This document shows, in pieces, positions 17,501 to 25,301 of a stretch of DNA of 64,000 nt. The notes beneath the pieces are model-generated. The model was not told the origin of the DNA. It worked only from the letters and a program-made list of their open reading frames with translations, and did no database searches. The position numbers were made by a program, and so were the translations under genes. How positions within the stretch are numbered: position 1 is the stretch's first letter; the number at the start of each line of letters is the position of its first letter. This DNA is from DASRAJ01 sp035638255 (lineage in GTDB: Bacteria; Bacteroidota; Bacteroidia; Chitinophagales; UBA10324), in contig DASRAJ010000098.1 of NCBI GenBank assembly GCA_035638255.1, forward strand, positions 62,001 to 126,000, in the 5' to 3' direction.

Positions 17501-17508
17501 TACCTTCG
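17501..17508 (+). promoter_or_regulatory. Degenerate -7 box of the PaiB gene (TACCTTCG), start-proximal
   Basis: TACCTTCG differs from TAnnTTTG at one base and ends 4 nt before ATG 17513, the same geometry as the hpt, pyrH and antitoxin start-proximal boxes. Confidence 0.35.
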
Positions 17509-17512
17509 CTGG

Positions 17513-18130
17513 ATGTATATTCCGAATTATTTCCGAAATAAAAATCTTCCGGCGCTTGAAAATTTTATCCGGCAAAATCCTTTTGCTGTTCTGGTCAATC
17601 AGCATGACGGCAAGCCCTGGGCGACACACATTCCTGTAGAGCTGGAGAAAAATGAAACCGGAGAAAATGTATTGTGGTGCCATGTAGCGAAAGCAAATCC
17701 GCAGTGGAAAGTTTTTGAAAGCAATCCTGATGCACTGGTGATTTTTTCCGGGGCACATCATTATATTTCTTCATCATGGTATAATCACGTCAATGTGCCT
17801 ACGTGGAATTTTATTGCCGTTCATGTTTACGGCAAAGTGAAAATTATGAGTGAAGAAAATTTTTTAGAAGCACTGAGGCGATTGGTTCATCGGTATGAAG
17901 CGACTTCAAAAAATCCCGTGAGTGTTGAAACCATGCCGCAGGAATTTATACAGAAGCTCATTAAGGGCGCGGTTGGATTTGAAATTTCAATAGACAAAAT
18001 TGAAGGCAAATGGAAACTGAGTCAAAACCGGGATGATGAAAGTGCGCGGAATGTGATTCGTGAATTGGAAGACTTGCATGATTACAACGCCCAAAATATT
18101 GCTGATGAAATGAGGAAATTGAGATCATAA
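17513..18130 (+). CDS. PaiB-like FMN-binding protein
   Basis: 205 aa, full length for the PaiB/FMN-binding split-barrel family. Family hallmarks include MYIPNYFRNKNLPALENFI, the segment HIPVEL and LWCHVAKANPQWK, then YISSSWY and VPTWNFIAVHVYGKVK. PaiB of Bacillus was described as a negative regulator of sporulation and protease genes, but homologues elsewhere are FMN-binding proteins of unclear role. It starts a same-strand run with DinB (10 nt later), Dps and a small conserved protein, which hints at a stress-response grouping. Confidence 0.88.
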   Translation: MYIPNYFRNKNLPALENFIRQNPFAVLVNQHDGKPWATHIPVELEKNETGENVLWCHVAKANPQWKVFESNPDALVIFSGAHHYISSSWYNHVNVPTWNFIAVHVYGKVKIMSEENFLEALRRLVHRYEATSKNPVSVETMPQEFIQKLIKGAVGFEISIDKIEGKWKLSQNRDDESARNVIRELEDLHDYNAQNIADEMRKLRS

Positions 18131-18140
18131 AATTTTCACC

Positions 18141-18611
18141 ATGAAAAAAACTGAAGCGCAAACATTAGCCGAAGTATTGAGCCAAACCCGAAAGCTTGGC
18201 AAGTTCTACATAGGAAAATTGAAAGAAGTTGACCCGTTAAAGGAATTTGAAGTGGAAGGAAAAAAATTGAATTGTGTTTTGTGGACGCTCGCTCATATGA
18301 CGTGGGCAGAAAATGAGCTGCTTCTTGAAACGCTGAATGGTCCTGCGATGAATATTCCATGGTTTAGTCACTTTCGTTCTTTTACAGACTCACCATCAAA
18401 GACTGATTGGCCCGCATTGGATGAAGTGATGAGCTGCATGGAAGAAGTACATAACAGCGCTCTGAAATTCATTTCTTCTCTCGACGATTCGGTTCTGAAT
18501 GAAGCGATCTACATTACTATTCTGGATTGGAATACCGACAAGCGTCATGCAATCATGCATGCCATACGTCATGACGGACTCTGCAAATTACATGGCATTA
18601 AAACCGTTTGA
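18141..18611 (+). CDS. DinB-superfamily protein
   Basis: 156 aa, all-alpha. A metal-site pattern typical of the DinB/YfiT superfamily is visible: a His in LWTLAHMTWAENELL and a His cluster near the C-terminus (RHAIMHAIRHDGLCKLHG). Members act as metal-dependent thiol transferases or have unknown roles. It lies between PaiB and Dps on the same strand with short spacing, so probably one transcript. Confidence 0.78.
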   Translation: MKKTEAQTLAEVLSQTRKLGKFYIGKLKEVDPLKEFEVEGKKLNCVLWTLAHMTWAENELLLETLNGPAMNIPWFSHFRSFTDSPSKTDWPALDEVMSCMEEVHNSALKFISSLDDSVLNEAIYITILDWNTDKRHAIMHAIRHDGLCKLHGIKTV

Positions 18612-18682
18612 ATGAGCTGAGAGGCAAGGAGAATTTCTGTAAGCAAATTAATTCGACTTTTGAACCGGTAAAACCCAAAACA

Positions 18683-19153
18683 ATGAAAGCCAATATTGGA
18701 ATTGCCGACAAAAACCTGAAGAGCGTTGCAACCATTCTCAATACTTTGCTTGCCGATGAAGTGATTCTTTACATCAAAACAAGACAGGCGCATTGGAATT
18801 ATGAGGGAGATAATTTTCACGAGTTGCATAAGTTTTTTGAAAGCCAATATGAAGCTCTTGATGAAATCATGGATGAAGTGGCAGAGCGCGTTCGGCAGCT
18901 TGGCCATTTTGCAGCGGGCTCATTGAAAGATTTTGTAGCCATTGGGAGACTGACGGAAGGAAAAACAAGTTTCAGTGATCAGAAAAAAGCGGTGAGTTCA
19001 TTGCTCAATGATCATGAAACTATTATTCGCACGATGAGAAATGAAATCACTGAGACGGGTGATAAATACAAAGATCTTGGGACGGCAGATTTTCTCACGG
19101 GTATTATGGAACAGCACGAAAAAATGGCGTGGATGCTTCGCTCCTACTTGTAA
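18683..19153 (+). CDS. dps: Dps-family ferritin-like DNA-protection protein
   Basis: 156 aa from ATG 18683 (the frame reaches back to a TTG overlapping the DinB stop, but that extension has no family character). The ferroxidase residues lie in TRQAHWNYEGDNFHELHKFF and YEALDEIMDEVAERVRQLG, with HETIIRTMR later. Dodecamers of Dps oxidise Fe(II) with hydrogen peroxide and protect DNA during starvation and oxidative stress. A weak promoter-like GACTTTTG lies just upstream, so it may also have its own start. Confidence 0.9.
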   Translation: MKANIGIADKNLKSVATILNTLLADEVILYIKTRQAHWNYEGDNFHELHKFFESQYEALDEIMDEVAERVRQLGHFAAGSLKDFVAIGRLTEGKTSFSDQKKAVSSLLNDHETIIRTMRNEITETGDKYKDLGTADFLTGIMEQHEKMAWMLRSYL

Positions 19154-19165
19154 TAAATTTTACCG

Positions 19166-19471
19166 ATGAAAAATTTCGATACTGTTACTGAAGCGGTAAG
19201 TGATTTGCAACGGCGCGGTTACACCCATAATCTCACCCTTGAAAAGCAAAGCCTGTTGCGTGATGAGAAGGAAATTTTTTTGCACCCCCAGGATTTTGAA
19301 GTAGATGAAGTATATCGCTTTGAAGGAAACTCTGATCCGGGTGATGAAAATGTGGTGTACGCCATCTCCTCTGCCAAACATAATTTTAAAGGAATTTTAA
19401 TGAGCGCATTTGGCACATATTCCGATCTTGATTCCCCTGAATTACTTGCAAAGCTTCAATACAACCGCTGA
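19166..19471 (+). CDS. Small conserved Bacteroidota protein, function unknown
   Basis: 101 aa. The sequence (MKNFDTVTEAVSDLQRRGY at the start, EVDEVYRFEGNSDPGDENVV in the middle) belongs to a small family often labelled 'phosphoribosylpyrophosphate synthetase' in automatic annotation. There is no PRPP synthase motif and the protein is far too short, so that label looks wrong. It begins 12 nt after dps. Function not known to me. Confidence 0.7.
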   Translation: MKNFDTVTEAVSDLQRRGYTHNLTLEKQSLLRDEKEIFLHPQDFEVDEVYRFEGNSDPGDENVVYAISSAKHNFKGILMSAFGTYSDLDSPELLAKLQYNR

Positions 19472-19479
19472 AGTTATTG

Positions 19480-19548
19480 ATGAATGTATTTTGGTTTCGC
19501 CGCGATCTGCGGCTCGATGATAATGCCAAACAGGCGCTTCACGATTGA
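19480..19548 (+). pseudogene. 22-codon N-terminal stump of a DNA photolyase/cryptochrome
   Basis: The frame from ATG 19480 reads MNVFWFRRDLRLDDNAKQAL followed by HD and a TGA. This is the highly conserved first strand and helix of CPD photolyases (V-W-F-R-R-D-L-R-L-x-D-N). Nothing of the remaining ~410 residues can be recognised before the convergent amidohydrolase gene at 19620. It is best read as a gene truncated by deletion. Confidence 0.7.
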
Positions 19549-19619
19549 GCGTTCGTGTGCGTAGGAAACAATGTTCCAATCAGGACATTAGACTGGACTC
19601 GTTATTGAAAGCGTTAGAA

Positions 19620-21632
19620 TTAATAATAGTAACTCCACCCAATAGAAGCAAACAACTTTTTCGGATCGTATTGGCGATTGTTTTTTATCACCCATTGCAC
19701 CCGGCGAATGTCGCTGATGTTGGTGCCCGGATTTCCATCAATCAAAATCAGGTCCGCTTGTTTTCCGACCGTGATGCTGCCGAATTGATTTTGCAGGTTG
19801 CAATCTTTGGCCGCATTGTAAGTAGCAGTCTGCAATGCATTGAGTGGAGGAATTCCTGCCTGCACATACAACTCTAATTCATGTTCGAGGGCAAATGATT
19901 CACCTCCATCTGTTCCGCTTACAATTAAAATTCCATTGTCATAAATTTTTTTCAGCATCACCATCATGTTGTTAAAGGATGCCGTGTATGTTGCTTTCTG
20001 ATCATCGGGAGCAAAACCGGAAGTAGCTGCTACATTTCCACGCTCCTCGACAGGCATCCATTTAAGAACCGGCTTGTATGATGCATCGGTGTCGCCGGAA
20101 AAAACTTCAAACATCTCATAAAATACATTCATGGTGGGATCGAGTGAAATCTTTTTTTCTTTCAGCAATTGAATAAATGCGGCAACCTCTTTTCCATTCA
20201 CATCAATATTCTTTGCGCGCTCACCCACCACAGAGAATCTTCCTGGTGTTCGGGTGTCAATCGTGTCGCTCATAAAATTCAGCATTACCATATTCATGTG
20301 CGTGATTTCATTGTAGCCGTCCTTCACTGCATTCGCCGCTGTCATAAAAGATGGAATGTGACCGGCAACACGCATTCCTTTCGCATGTGCTTCATCTGCC
20401 AATGGCTTCACCCATTTGGGATCAATGGAGCTGTACAATTTTATCTGACCATAGCCACGCTTTGCAAAATCATCCACAGCGGTAATTCCTTCCTGCAAAT
20501 TATTTACGATCGCGCCTGTGGGTCCCTGGTAGGGTCCTGCCTGGTCTATAAATCCGCTTACATAGCTGAGGTCAGGCCCCAGCACTTCATTTCTTCTGAT
20601 GGCATCACGCACATCCGGTAAGCTGTTGCTGTTGCCCATGTCTCGCACATGCGTAACGCCGCCGGCGAGGTAATTCAAACCTTCTCCTTTATAGTAGTGA
20701 CCGTGCATATCCCACAAGCCCGGCAGCAAGGTTTTGTTGGTGCCATCGATGATTTTGTAGTCGGAAGAAATTCTTATTTCTGCAGAAGGCGCAACCTCTG
20801 TAACGATTCCATCGGTGACCATCACTGTCATGTTCTCCAGCATCGCCGCACGTTCTGAGTCATAGACACGAACATTCGTGACAGCAAACTTTGAAGGAAT
20901 CGGATTTGAGAGCACACTCATTTGCTTCGTATAATACGAAAGCGACTGCGCTTCCTGAATGCTGTTGAGTGTATCAGTGAGCGATTCATATCCCTTTAGA
21001 ATCGTAGAAAACCAATCGGAAACTGAGGCGAAAAATTGACCGTAACTGCTCAGCCAAACAAAATTCGGAGGTGTGTTTTTACCATAGTAGATTTCAGCAA
21101 GCACTAAGGGCAGTGATTGGTTCTGAAACAGAAGAGTTTTTCTGTGTAGTGCTCTTACTTCAACTGAATCACCACTGAAAATTGATATCTTGAGTTCAGG
21201 TACATTGAGTTCCGCTGCATTTATCATTAACTCAATAGATCCGGGCGCTTGCATACCTGTGTAGAATTCATGTTTATAGAGCTTCGTTTTCTTCTCATCA
21301 TTTTCAATGGATATGGCAGAATCACCTTTCACTTCGAAGGATGAATGATAGGGCTTCTTGTAATAATCCAACCCATGCGAAAATGATTTCACTACCCAAC
21401 CACGATCATCAGTCACTACATCATCGTAAATACTCTCACCACGCCCGCGGTCATTGTACTGGTAGAAATAGTGATACTCATTCATTCCTCTTGTCCATTT
21501 TTTTTGTACGCCGCAAATGGATTTGCCTTTCACGACGGAGTAGAAGGTGGTGTCGGGGGTTTGGGCTTGCAATAATTTTGTTGTGATTAGTACTGTGAGG
21601 AAGAGGAGGAGGACTGCTGCTTGTGGTTTCAT
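19620..21632 (-). CDS. Secreted or periplasmic amidohydrolase (imidazolonepropionase-like metal hydrolase)
   Basis: 670 aa from the ATG at 21632, which gives a signal peptide (MKPQAAVLLLFLTVLITTKL, then LQAQ). Residues about 25-220 are a region I do not recognise. The amidohydrolase TIM barrel follows, with metal ligands in LLPGLWDMHGHYYKG (H-x-H), a His in GHIPSF, a His in EITHMNM and the Asp in SGTDGG. The C-terminus has the usual beta-sandwich return (GKQADLILIDGNP). Substrate unknown; close families include prolidase-like and isoaspartyl or cyclic-amide hydrolases. It starts 7 nt after the stop of the GldN-like gene and should be co-transcribed with it. Confidence 0.85.
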   Translation of the reverse strand: MKPQAAVLLLFLTVLITTKLLQAQTPDTTFYSVVKGKSICGVQKKWTRGMNEYHYFYQYNDRGRGESIYDDVVTDDRGWVVKSFSHGLDYYKKPYHSSFEVKGDSAISIENDEKKTKLYKHEFYTGMQAPGSIELMINAAELNVPELKISIFSGDSVEVRALHRKTLLFQNQSLPLVLAEIYYGKNTPPNFVWLSSYGQFFASVSDWFSTILKGYESLTDTLNSIQEAQSLSYYTKQMSVLSNPIPSKFAVTNVRVYDSERAAMLENMTVMVTDGIVTEVAPSAEIRISSDYKIIDGTNKTLLPGLWDMHGHYYKGEGLNYLAGGVTHVRDMGNSNSLPDVRDAIRRNEVLGPDLSYVSGFIDQAGPYQGPTGAIVNNLQEGITAVDDFAKRGYGQIKLYSSIDPKWVKPLADEAHAKGMRVAGHIPSFMTAANAVKDGYNEITHMNMVMLNFMSDTIDTRTPGRFSVVGERAKNIDVNGKEVAAFIQLLKEKKISLDPTMNVFYEMFEVFSGDTDASYKPVLKWMPVEERGNVAATSGFAPDDQKATYTASFNNMMVMLKKIYDNGILIVSGTDGGESFALEHELELYVQAGIPPLNALQTATYNAAKDCNLQNQFGSITVGKQADLILIDGNPGTNISDIRRVQWVIKNNRQYDPKKLFASIGWSYYY

Positions 21633-21639
21633 ACGGAAA

Positions 21640-22602
21640 TTATTTTGTAAAATAAATCCAATTGTCATGCTCTGTTTCAATGATATTTATTTCAATACTC
21701 TCTACTTCTTTTTCTACATCATTACCCGTTTTGTAGTCAGAAATTTTTCGATCAAAAACATTTGACTCTTTGTAAATCTGTCCAGAGAAATCACGAAAGA
21801 AAAATATGTCGTCCAGTGTTTTAATTTTTGAAGCGCGGCCAGTATTCTCGATTTTTTCCTGAGCTAAATATTTCCTGATTTGAGGGAAATAAACCCAATA
21901 CAAATCAATTGTATCCTTAGATAACTTGTTAAATGCAACGGGACAAATACCAAGGATTCTCGTCTCGTCTAAAAATCTTTCTGTATCGAAGAAGCGGTCT
22001 TCTTTTATTTTATATCCGATCATTTGTATGTCTGAAGTGTCAATGAGAGGAGTAAATTCTTTTTTAAACATCTCGGTACCGTATGCAGTCACGTTTCCAT
22101 TCAGGATATTCTTTTGCAAAATTTGAAACAACAAATTATTCCGAAACAGTAATTCATTGTTAGTGATAGGAAGAAATCTCCAAATTCTTTTGTGCCACCA
22201 AATCATACCCTCCGTCACATTGAAGTCATTAATATAACCATCACTGTTATATTCCAGCGTGTATCTTGGAACATTAAGCAATGCAATTGGTTTTTCATTT
22301 GGAGCAGCCGGAATTATTCGTTTAAACACAAATGGGTTTTCATATTCTCGCTGCATCCGAATTCTTCCGGTCGAATCCCAAACAGTCCATTTGCTAATTC
22401 TGCAATTGTTTTCAAAAGTTCCTTCTGCTTTCTTCTGTCCGCTTAAGTAGAAAGAAACATAGGCACCATCAATCCTTCCCTGACTTGTTTCGTATGAGCA
22501 TTTTATTTTATCATCAGCATATTCATGTATTTGCCTTTGAGCAAAATCGTTGATCGGAAAAAACCCAATCAATAAAAATGTTATGGTCAGAAATTTTTTC
22601 AT
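21640..22602 (-). CDS. GldN/PorN-like protein with N-terminal MORN/YwqK-type repeats
   Basis: 320 aa. Residues 1-21 are a signal peptide. Residues about 36-90 read as MORN/YwqK-type units (GRIDGAYVSFYLSGQKKAEG, then CRISKWTVWDSTGR). Residues about 130-320 match the T9SS ring protein GldN/PorN as I remember it: WWHKRIWR (135-142), RFFDTERFLDETRILGICPV (193-212), IDLYWVYFP (222-230), IYKESNVFDRKISDY (266-280) and EHDNWIY near the end. It overlaps the stop of the GldK-like gene as ATGA and precedes the amidohydrolase. No gldL or gldM is present, so this is a paralogue apart from a standard gldKLMN operon. A+T-rich by eye. Confidence 0.75.
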   Translation of the reverse strand: MKKFLTITFLLIGFFPINDFAQRQIHEYADDKIKCSYETSQGRIDGAYVSFYLSGQKKAEGTFENNCRISKWTVWDSTGRIRMQREYENPFVFKRIIPAAPNEKPIALLNVPRYTLEYNSDGYINDFNVTEGMIWWHKRIWRFLPITNNELLFRNNLLFQILQKNILNGNVTAYGTEMFKKEFTPLIDTSDIQMIGYKIKEDRFFDTERFLDETRILGICPVAFNKLSKDTIDLYWVYFPQIRKYLAQEKIENTGRASKIKTLDDIFFFRDFSGQIYKESNVFDRKISDYKTGNDVEKEVESIEINIIETEHDNWIYFTK

Positions 22603-23399
22603 TTTACGTTAATGCCCCAAAACTCCAGGATGTCTTTTGAATTTTCTTTCTCAGTTTTTACATACCTGAATGATATGTGCCTGTATCCCTGAGTCGAGTA
22701 GTAGTTAAATCCATAATAACCTTCCAAATGTTCCTGTTGGCACACATAAGAATCGCCGATTGCGAATTTTCTTTTCATCGTTAAAGGATCGTCCTTTTTA
22801 TGAAGATATACGTTATCGTAAACGAACTTATAATTTTTAGCATCGTACAGATAGTTTTCAAATTTTGAATTCAGCAGCCAATCCGAATATTTTTTATTAA
22901 AGTCGTGGGGCTTGTGGTTTTCTTCTAAATAGTTGTATGCTGCGAGCCACTCTGAACACTTCGGTAAGCGGTAAATAAAGTTGATACTATCTTTAGGATT
23001 GTCTCTAAGCGTTTTCCATTTGCAATAATTCATTGCATTATCCCATGAGATTCCCAACACAGGATAGTCATCATAGTCGGTACTGCTGATATACTTTTCA
23101 TAAACTTCTTTGGGAGCAATAGTTGTGTCAGGAAATTGACTCAGGTAAAATTGCTCTGAAGAATCTTTTTTTATAGAAGACAGGTATTCCTTATACTCCT
23201 CGTAAGTTACAAAACTGCTTATCTCAAATGAGTCGATAGTTTGAATCGCAGAAAGCCAATTGACGCCAATTATTTTGTAAAGATTTAGAGTCTGTGTGGG
23301 AATGCTGATTAGCTTATTCTGTTTGCGGTCTGACTTGTAACTTGTCAAAATTAGAAGTACAGCCAGAAAATTCAGTATGTAAAAAATTCTATGTCGCAT
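22599..23399 (-). CDS. Short GldK-like (FGE-sulfatase fold) protein
   Basis: 266 aa, much shorter than GldK (roughly 450 aa). An N-terminal hydrophobic segment (about 5-21) has no lipobox cysteine, unlike the lipoprotein GldK. The formylglycine-generating-enzyme-like fold is visible as SSFVTYEEYKEYL (61-73), YPVLGISWDNAMNYCKW (112-128), YRLPKCSEW (143-151) and GYRHISFRYVK (238-248), but the catalytic cysteine arrangement of true FGE is not apparent. GldK and GldN form the periplasmic ring of T9SS; here the two homologues are translationally coupled (ATGA at 22599-22602), which supports a functional pair. Confidence 0.7.
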   Translation of the reverse strand: MRHRIFYILNFLAVLLILTSYKSDRKQNKLISIPTQTLNLYKIIGVNWLSAIQTIDSFEISSFVTYEEYKEYLSSIKKDSSEQFYLSQFPDTTIAPKEVYEKYISSTDYDDYPVLGISWDNAMNYCKWKTLRDNPKDSINFIYRLPKCSEWLAAYNYLEENHKPHDFNKKYSDWLLNSKFENYLYDAKNYKFVYDNVYLHKKDDPLTMKRKFAIGDSYVCQQEHLEGYYGFNYYSTQGYRHISFRYVKTEKENSKDILEFWGINVK

Positions 23400-23478
23400 T
23401 CAAGTTTAAGCCATTTTCATTTTGAAATATCCTGTGGATTATCGTTTAGCATTACAGCTCACATTTTAATCAACGTTA

Positions 23479-23620
23479 CTTAAACACAATCTGAAAAACC
23501 GTCTCCGCCTTCTTCGGACCAAGAGAACTTTGCCAGCACATTCAACTCTCCGTTCTCATCTTCACCAAACTATTGATGTAAAAATCACCGGAGAAATCTT
23601 CGAGCGAAAGTTAATCCACC
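23479..23620 (-). pseudogene. Decayed copy of the 3' end of the sugar dehydrogenase gene
   Basis: This stretch aligns with the 3' end of the intact dehydrogenase gene (about 24050-24190) base for base over long runs: CGCCTTCTTCGG, CAACTCTCCGTTCTCATCTTC, TTGATGTAAAAATC and GAGAAATCTT occur in both in the same order. Substitutions and at least one single-base deletion destroy the frame. The toxin-antitoxin pair 23649-24040 lies between this fragment and the intact gene. Confidence 0.75.
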
Positions 23621-23636
23621 CGGGGAATAGTTTTCA

Positions 23637-23644
23637 TAATTTTG
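23637..23644 (+). promoter_or_regulatory. -7 promoter box of the antitoxin (TAATTTTG), start-proximal
   Basis: TAATTTTG matches TAnnTTTG and ends 4 nt before the ATG at 23649, predicting a leaderless antitoxin-toxin transcript. Confidence 0.5.
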
Positions 23645-23648
23645 CTGT

Positions 23649-23915
23649 ATGGAAACTATCATAAAATTAAAACCAGCAGAATTCAATATTGACTTCATGA
23701 AATACCTCAAGAAATATGTTGACAGCAGCGATGCTACTGAAATAGTTATTGAGTTGAAGAGAAATGGAAAAACCAGTGTACTTGAAAAAGAAACGCGCAC
23801 ACAAATGAAGCGAAGAATAGAGCGCGCAATAGAAAATACTGAGAGTGGAAAAAATCTTATTGCCTTTACGGGCGAAGAATTTGAATTGCTCGCGAAGAAA
23901 CTTTCGAACAAATGA
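23649..23915 (+). CDS. Antitoxin paired with a YoeB-type toxin remnant
   Basis: 88 aa. The N-terminal part (METIIKLKPAEFNIDFMKYL) and the C-terminal charged helix (TRTQMKRRIERAIENTESGK, then FTGEEFELLAKKL) fit a small antitoxin of the kind found with Txe/YoeB toxins in Bacteroidota. Its stop overlaps the start of the toxin remnant as ATGA. It lies directly downstream of the decayed dehydrogenase fragment. Confidence 0.7.
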   Translation: METIIKLKPAEFNIDFMKYLKKYVDSSDATEIVIELKRNGKTSVLEKETRTQMKRRIERAIENTESGKNLIAFTGEEFELLAKKLSNK

Positions 23916-24040
23916 AACCGGTAAAGTTCGAAGGAGATGCTTACGAGGATTATGTGGGGTGGAGCAAAGAAGAACACCGGCTGATTTACAAAATTGAAAA
24001 CGACACCATCGTTATTCAAAGTGTCAGAGGTCATTATTAA
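23912..24040 (+). CDS. Internally deleted YoeB/Txe-family toxin (42 aa)
   Basis: The frame from ATG 23912 encodes MKPVKFEGDAYEDYVGWSKE, then EHRLIYKIENDTIVIQSVRG and HY. The first half equals the YoeB N-terminus (F-x-x-x-A/S-W/Y-E-D-Y-x-x-W) and the second equals its C-terminus (E-H-R-L-V-Y ... R-x-H-Y). YoeB is about 84 aa, so roughly 42 central residues are missing in frame, including the region of the catalytic glutamate (E46 in E. coli YoeB as I recall), while the Arg of EHRL and the terminal His-Tyr are kept. Probably a non-toxic remnant, though still translated by coupling to the antitoxin. Confidence 0.75.
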   Translation: MKPVKFEGDAYEDYVGWSKEEHRLIYKIENDTIVIQSVRGHY

Positions 24041-24042
24041 AT

Positions 24043-25269
24043 TCATCTCTCAAATACAATTTGATAAAGCTTCCCCGCCTTCTTCGGTCCTACAGAGGCT
24101 TGTCCCAACACATACAACTCTCCGTTCTCATCTTCTCCAAAACTGTTGATGTAAAAATCTCCTGAGAAATCTTTGAGTGAAAGTTTAAACCGGTTCCATT
24201 CAAGCGTGGATGGTTGTTGTGTGAGCATAAAAAATACTCCGCTCCAGTCGCCGAAGATGTATTTGCCTTCCATGTCCGCAGACTTTGTTCCGCGATACAC
24301 ATAGCCACCAATCACGCTCTTTCCCTCTGAGTGATCATATTCAGCGATCGGCATCGTCAATCCTGTTGTGTTGCAGTTTGAAGAAGGATTGTAGCAATGA
24401 TTTCCTTCCATGATTCGCCACCCGTAATTTTTCCCTTTTTCAATGATGTCCACTTCTTCCCATTCGTTCTGACCCACATCCCCGCAAAAAAGTTTTCCTG
24501 TTTTCTTATCGAAAGAAAACCGCCAGGGATTACGCAGACCATACGCGAAAATCTCTGGTCTCGATGGCGTGTTGATGAAAGGATTGTCGGGAGGAATTTT
24601 GTAACCGGAAGTTGCATCCACACCAATGCGTAAAATTTTTGCGAGCAGCACCTGCGTATTTTGGCCATTGCCGTTTGTTCCGTGCCTGTCACCTCCACCG
24701 CCGCCGTCGCCAACTCCGATGTATAAATATCCATCCGGGCCAAAGGCAAGCTGACCACCGTTGTGATTCCATTCCGGCTCTTCGATTTCAAGAAGAACTC
24801 TTCCGGTAATATTTGCCATGTCGGGATTAGAACTTGAAACAGTGTACTCTGCAATCACACTCTTATTGTCCATTCCTTTGGCAGCAGTTGGGGAAGAATA
24901 GTACACGTAAAATTTTCCGTTTGATTTGTATTGCGGATGAAAAGCGAGTCCGAGCAATCCCTTTTCAGAATAAAGAGCACCGCCATGATCCACACGTGAT
25001 GTGAGATCAAGAAAGGGTTGCGATAAAAGCTTTCCGCCTTTGATGATCCTGATTTTTCCCTCCTGCTCAATCACAAACAAGCGGTTCGATCCGTCATTCG
25101 TGACTGCCATTCCGATAGGAGCTTCCAATCCTTCCGCAATTATTTTGAGTGATAAGGAATAAGCGGGTGAAGGTTCAGATGTTATATTCTTTGCAGTGTT
25201 ATTTTCAACAGAAGAGCAGGAAAGCGAGAGAAGAAAAAAACAGGAAGGCAACAAAAAAAATTTTTTCAT
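24043..25269 (-). CDS. PQQ-dependent (glucose/sorbosone-type) sugar dehydrogenase lipoprotein
   Basis: 408 aa from the ATG at 25269, chosen because it starts a lipoprotein signal (MKKFFLLPSCFFLLSLSCSS); a longer frame adds 56 implausible residues. The six-bladed GSDH propeller shows GLEAPIGMAVTNDGSNRLFV, EKGLLGLAFHPQYKSNGKFY, HNGGQLAFGPDGYLYIGVGD and GLRNPWRFSFD, the usual quinoprotein landmarks. The likely role is oxidation of aldose-type sugars on the periplasmic or outer side of the envelope. A decayed copy of its 3' end lies beyond the toxin-antitoxin pair. It converges with the toxin remnant with a 2-nt gap. Confidence 0.9.
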   Translation of the reverse strand: MKKFFLLPSCFFLLSLSCSSVENNTAKNITSEPSPAYSLSLKIIAEGLEAPIGMAVTNDGSNRLFVIEQEGKIRIIKGGKLLSQPFLDLTSRVDHGGALYSEKGLLGLAFHPQYKSNGKFYVYYSSPTAAKGMDNKSVIAEYTVSSSNPDMANITGRVLLEIEEPEWNHNGGQLAFGPDGYLYIGVGDGGGGGDRHGTNGNGQNTQVLLAKILRIGVDATSGYKIPPDNPFINTPSRPEIFAYGLRNPWRFSFDKKTGKLFCGDVGQNEWEEVDIIEKGKNYGWRIMEGNHCYNPSSNCNTTGLTMPIAEYDHSEGKSVIGGYVYRGTKSADMEGKYIFGDWSGVFFMLTQQPSTLEWNRFKLSLKDFSGDFYINSFGEDENGELYVLGQASVGPKKAGKLYQIVFER

Positions 25270-25301
25270 GATCAGAATTTTTTCAGGAAAGATTAATGAA
25301 T

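Noticed and set aside
19166..19471. Label 'phosphoribosylpyrophosphate synthetase' for the 101-aa protein
   Set aside because: No PRPP synthase motif and far too short; the label seems to be a propagated misannotation.
22599..23399. Calling the GldK-like protein a formylglycine-generating enzyme
   Set aside because: The catalytic cysteine arrangement is not visible and no sulfatase is nearby; context with a GldN-like gene favours a structural role.
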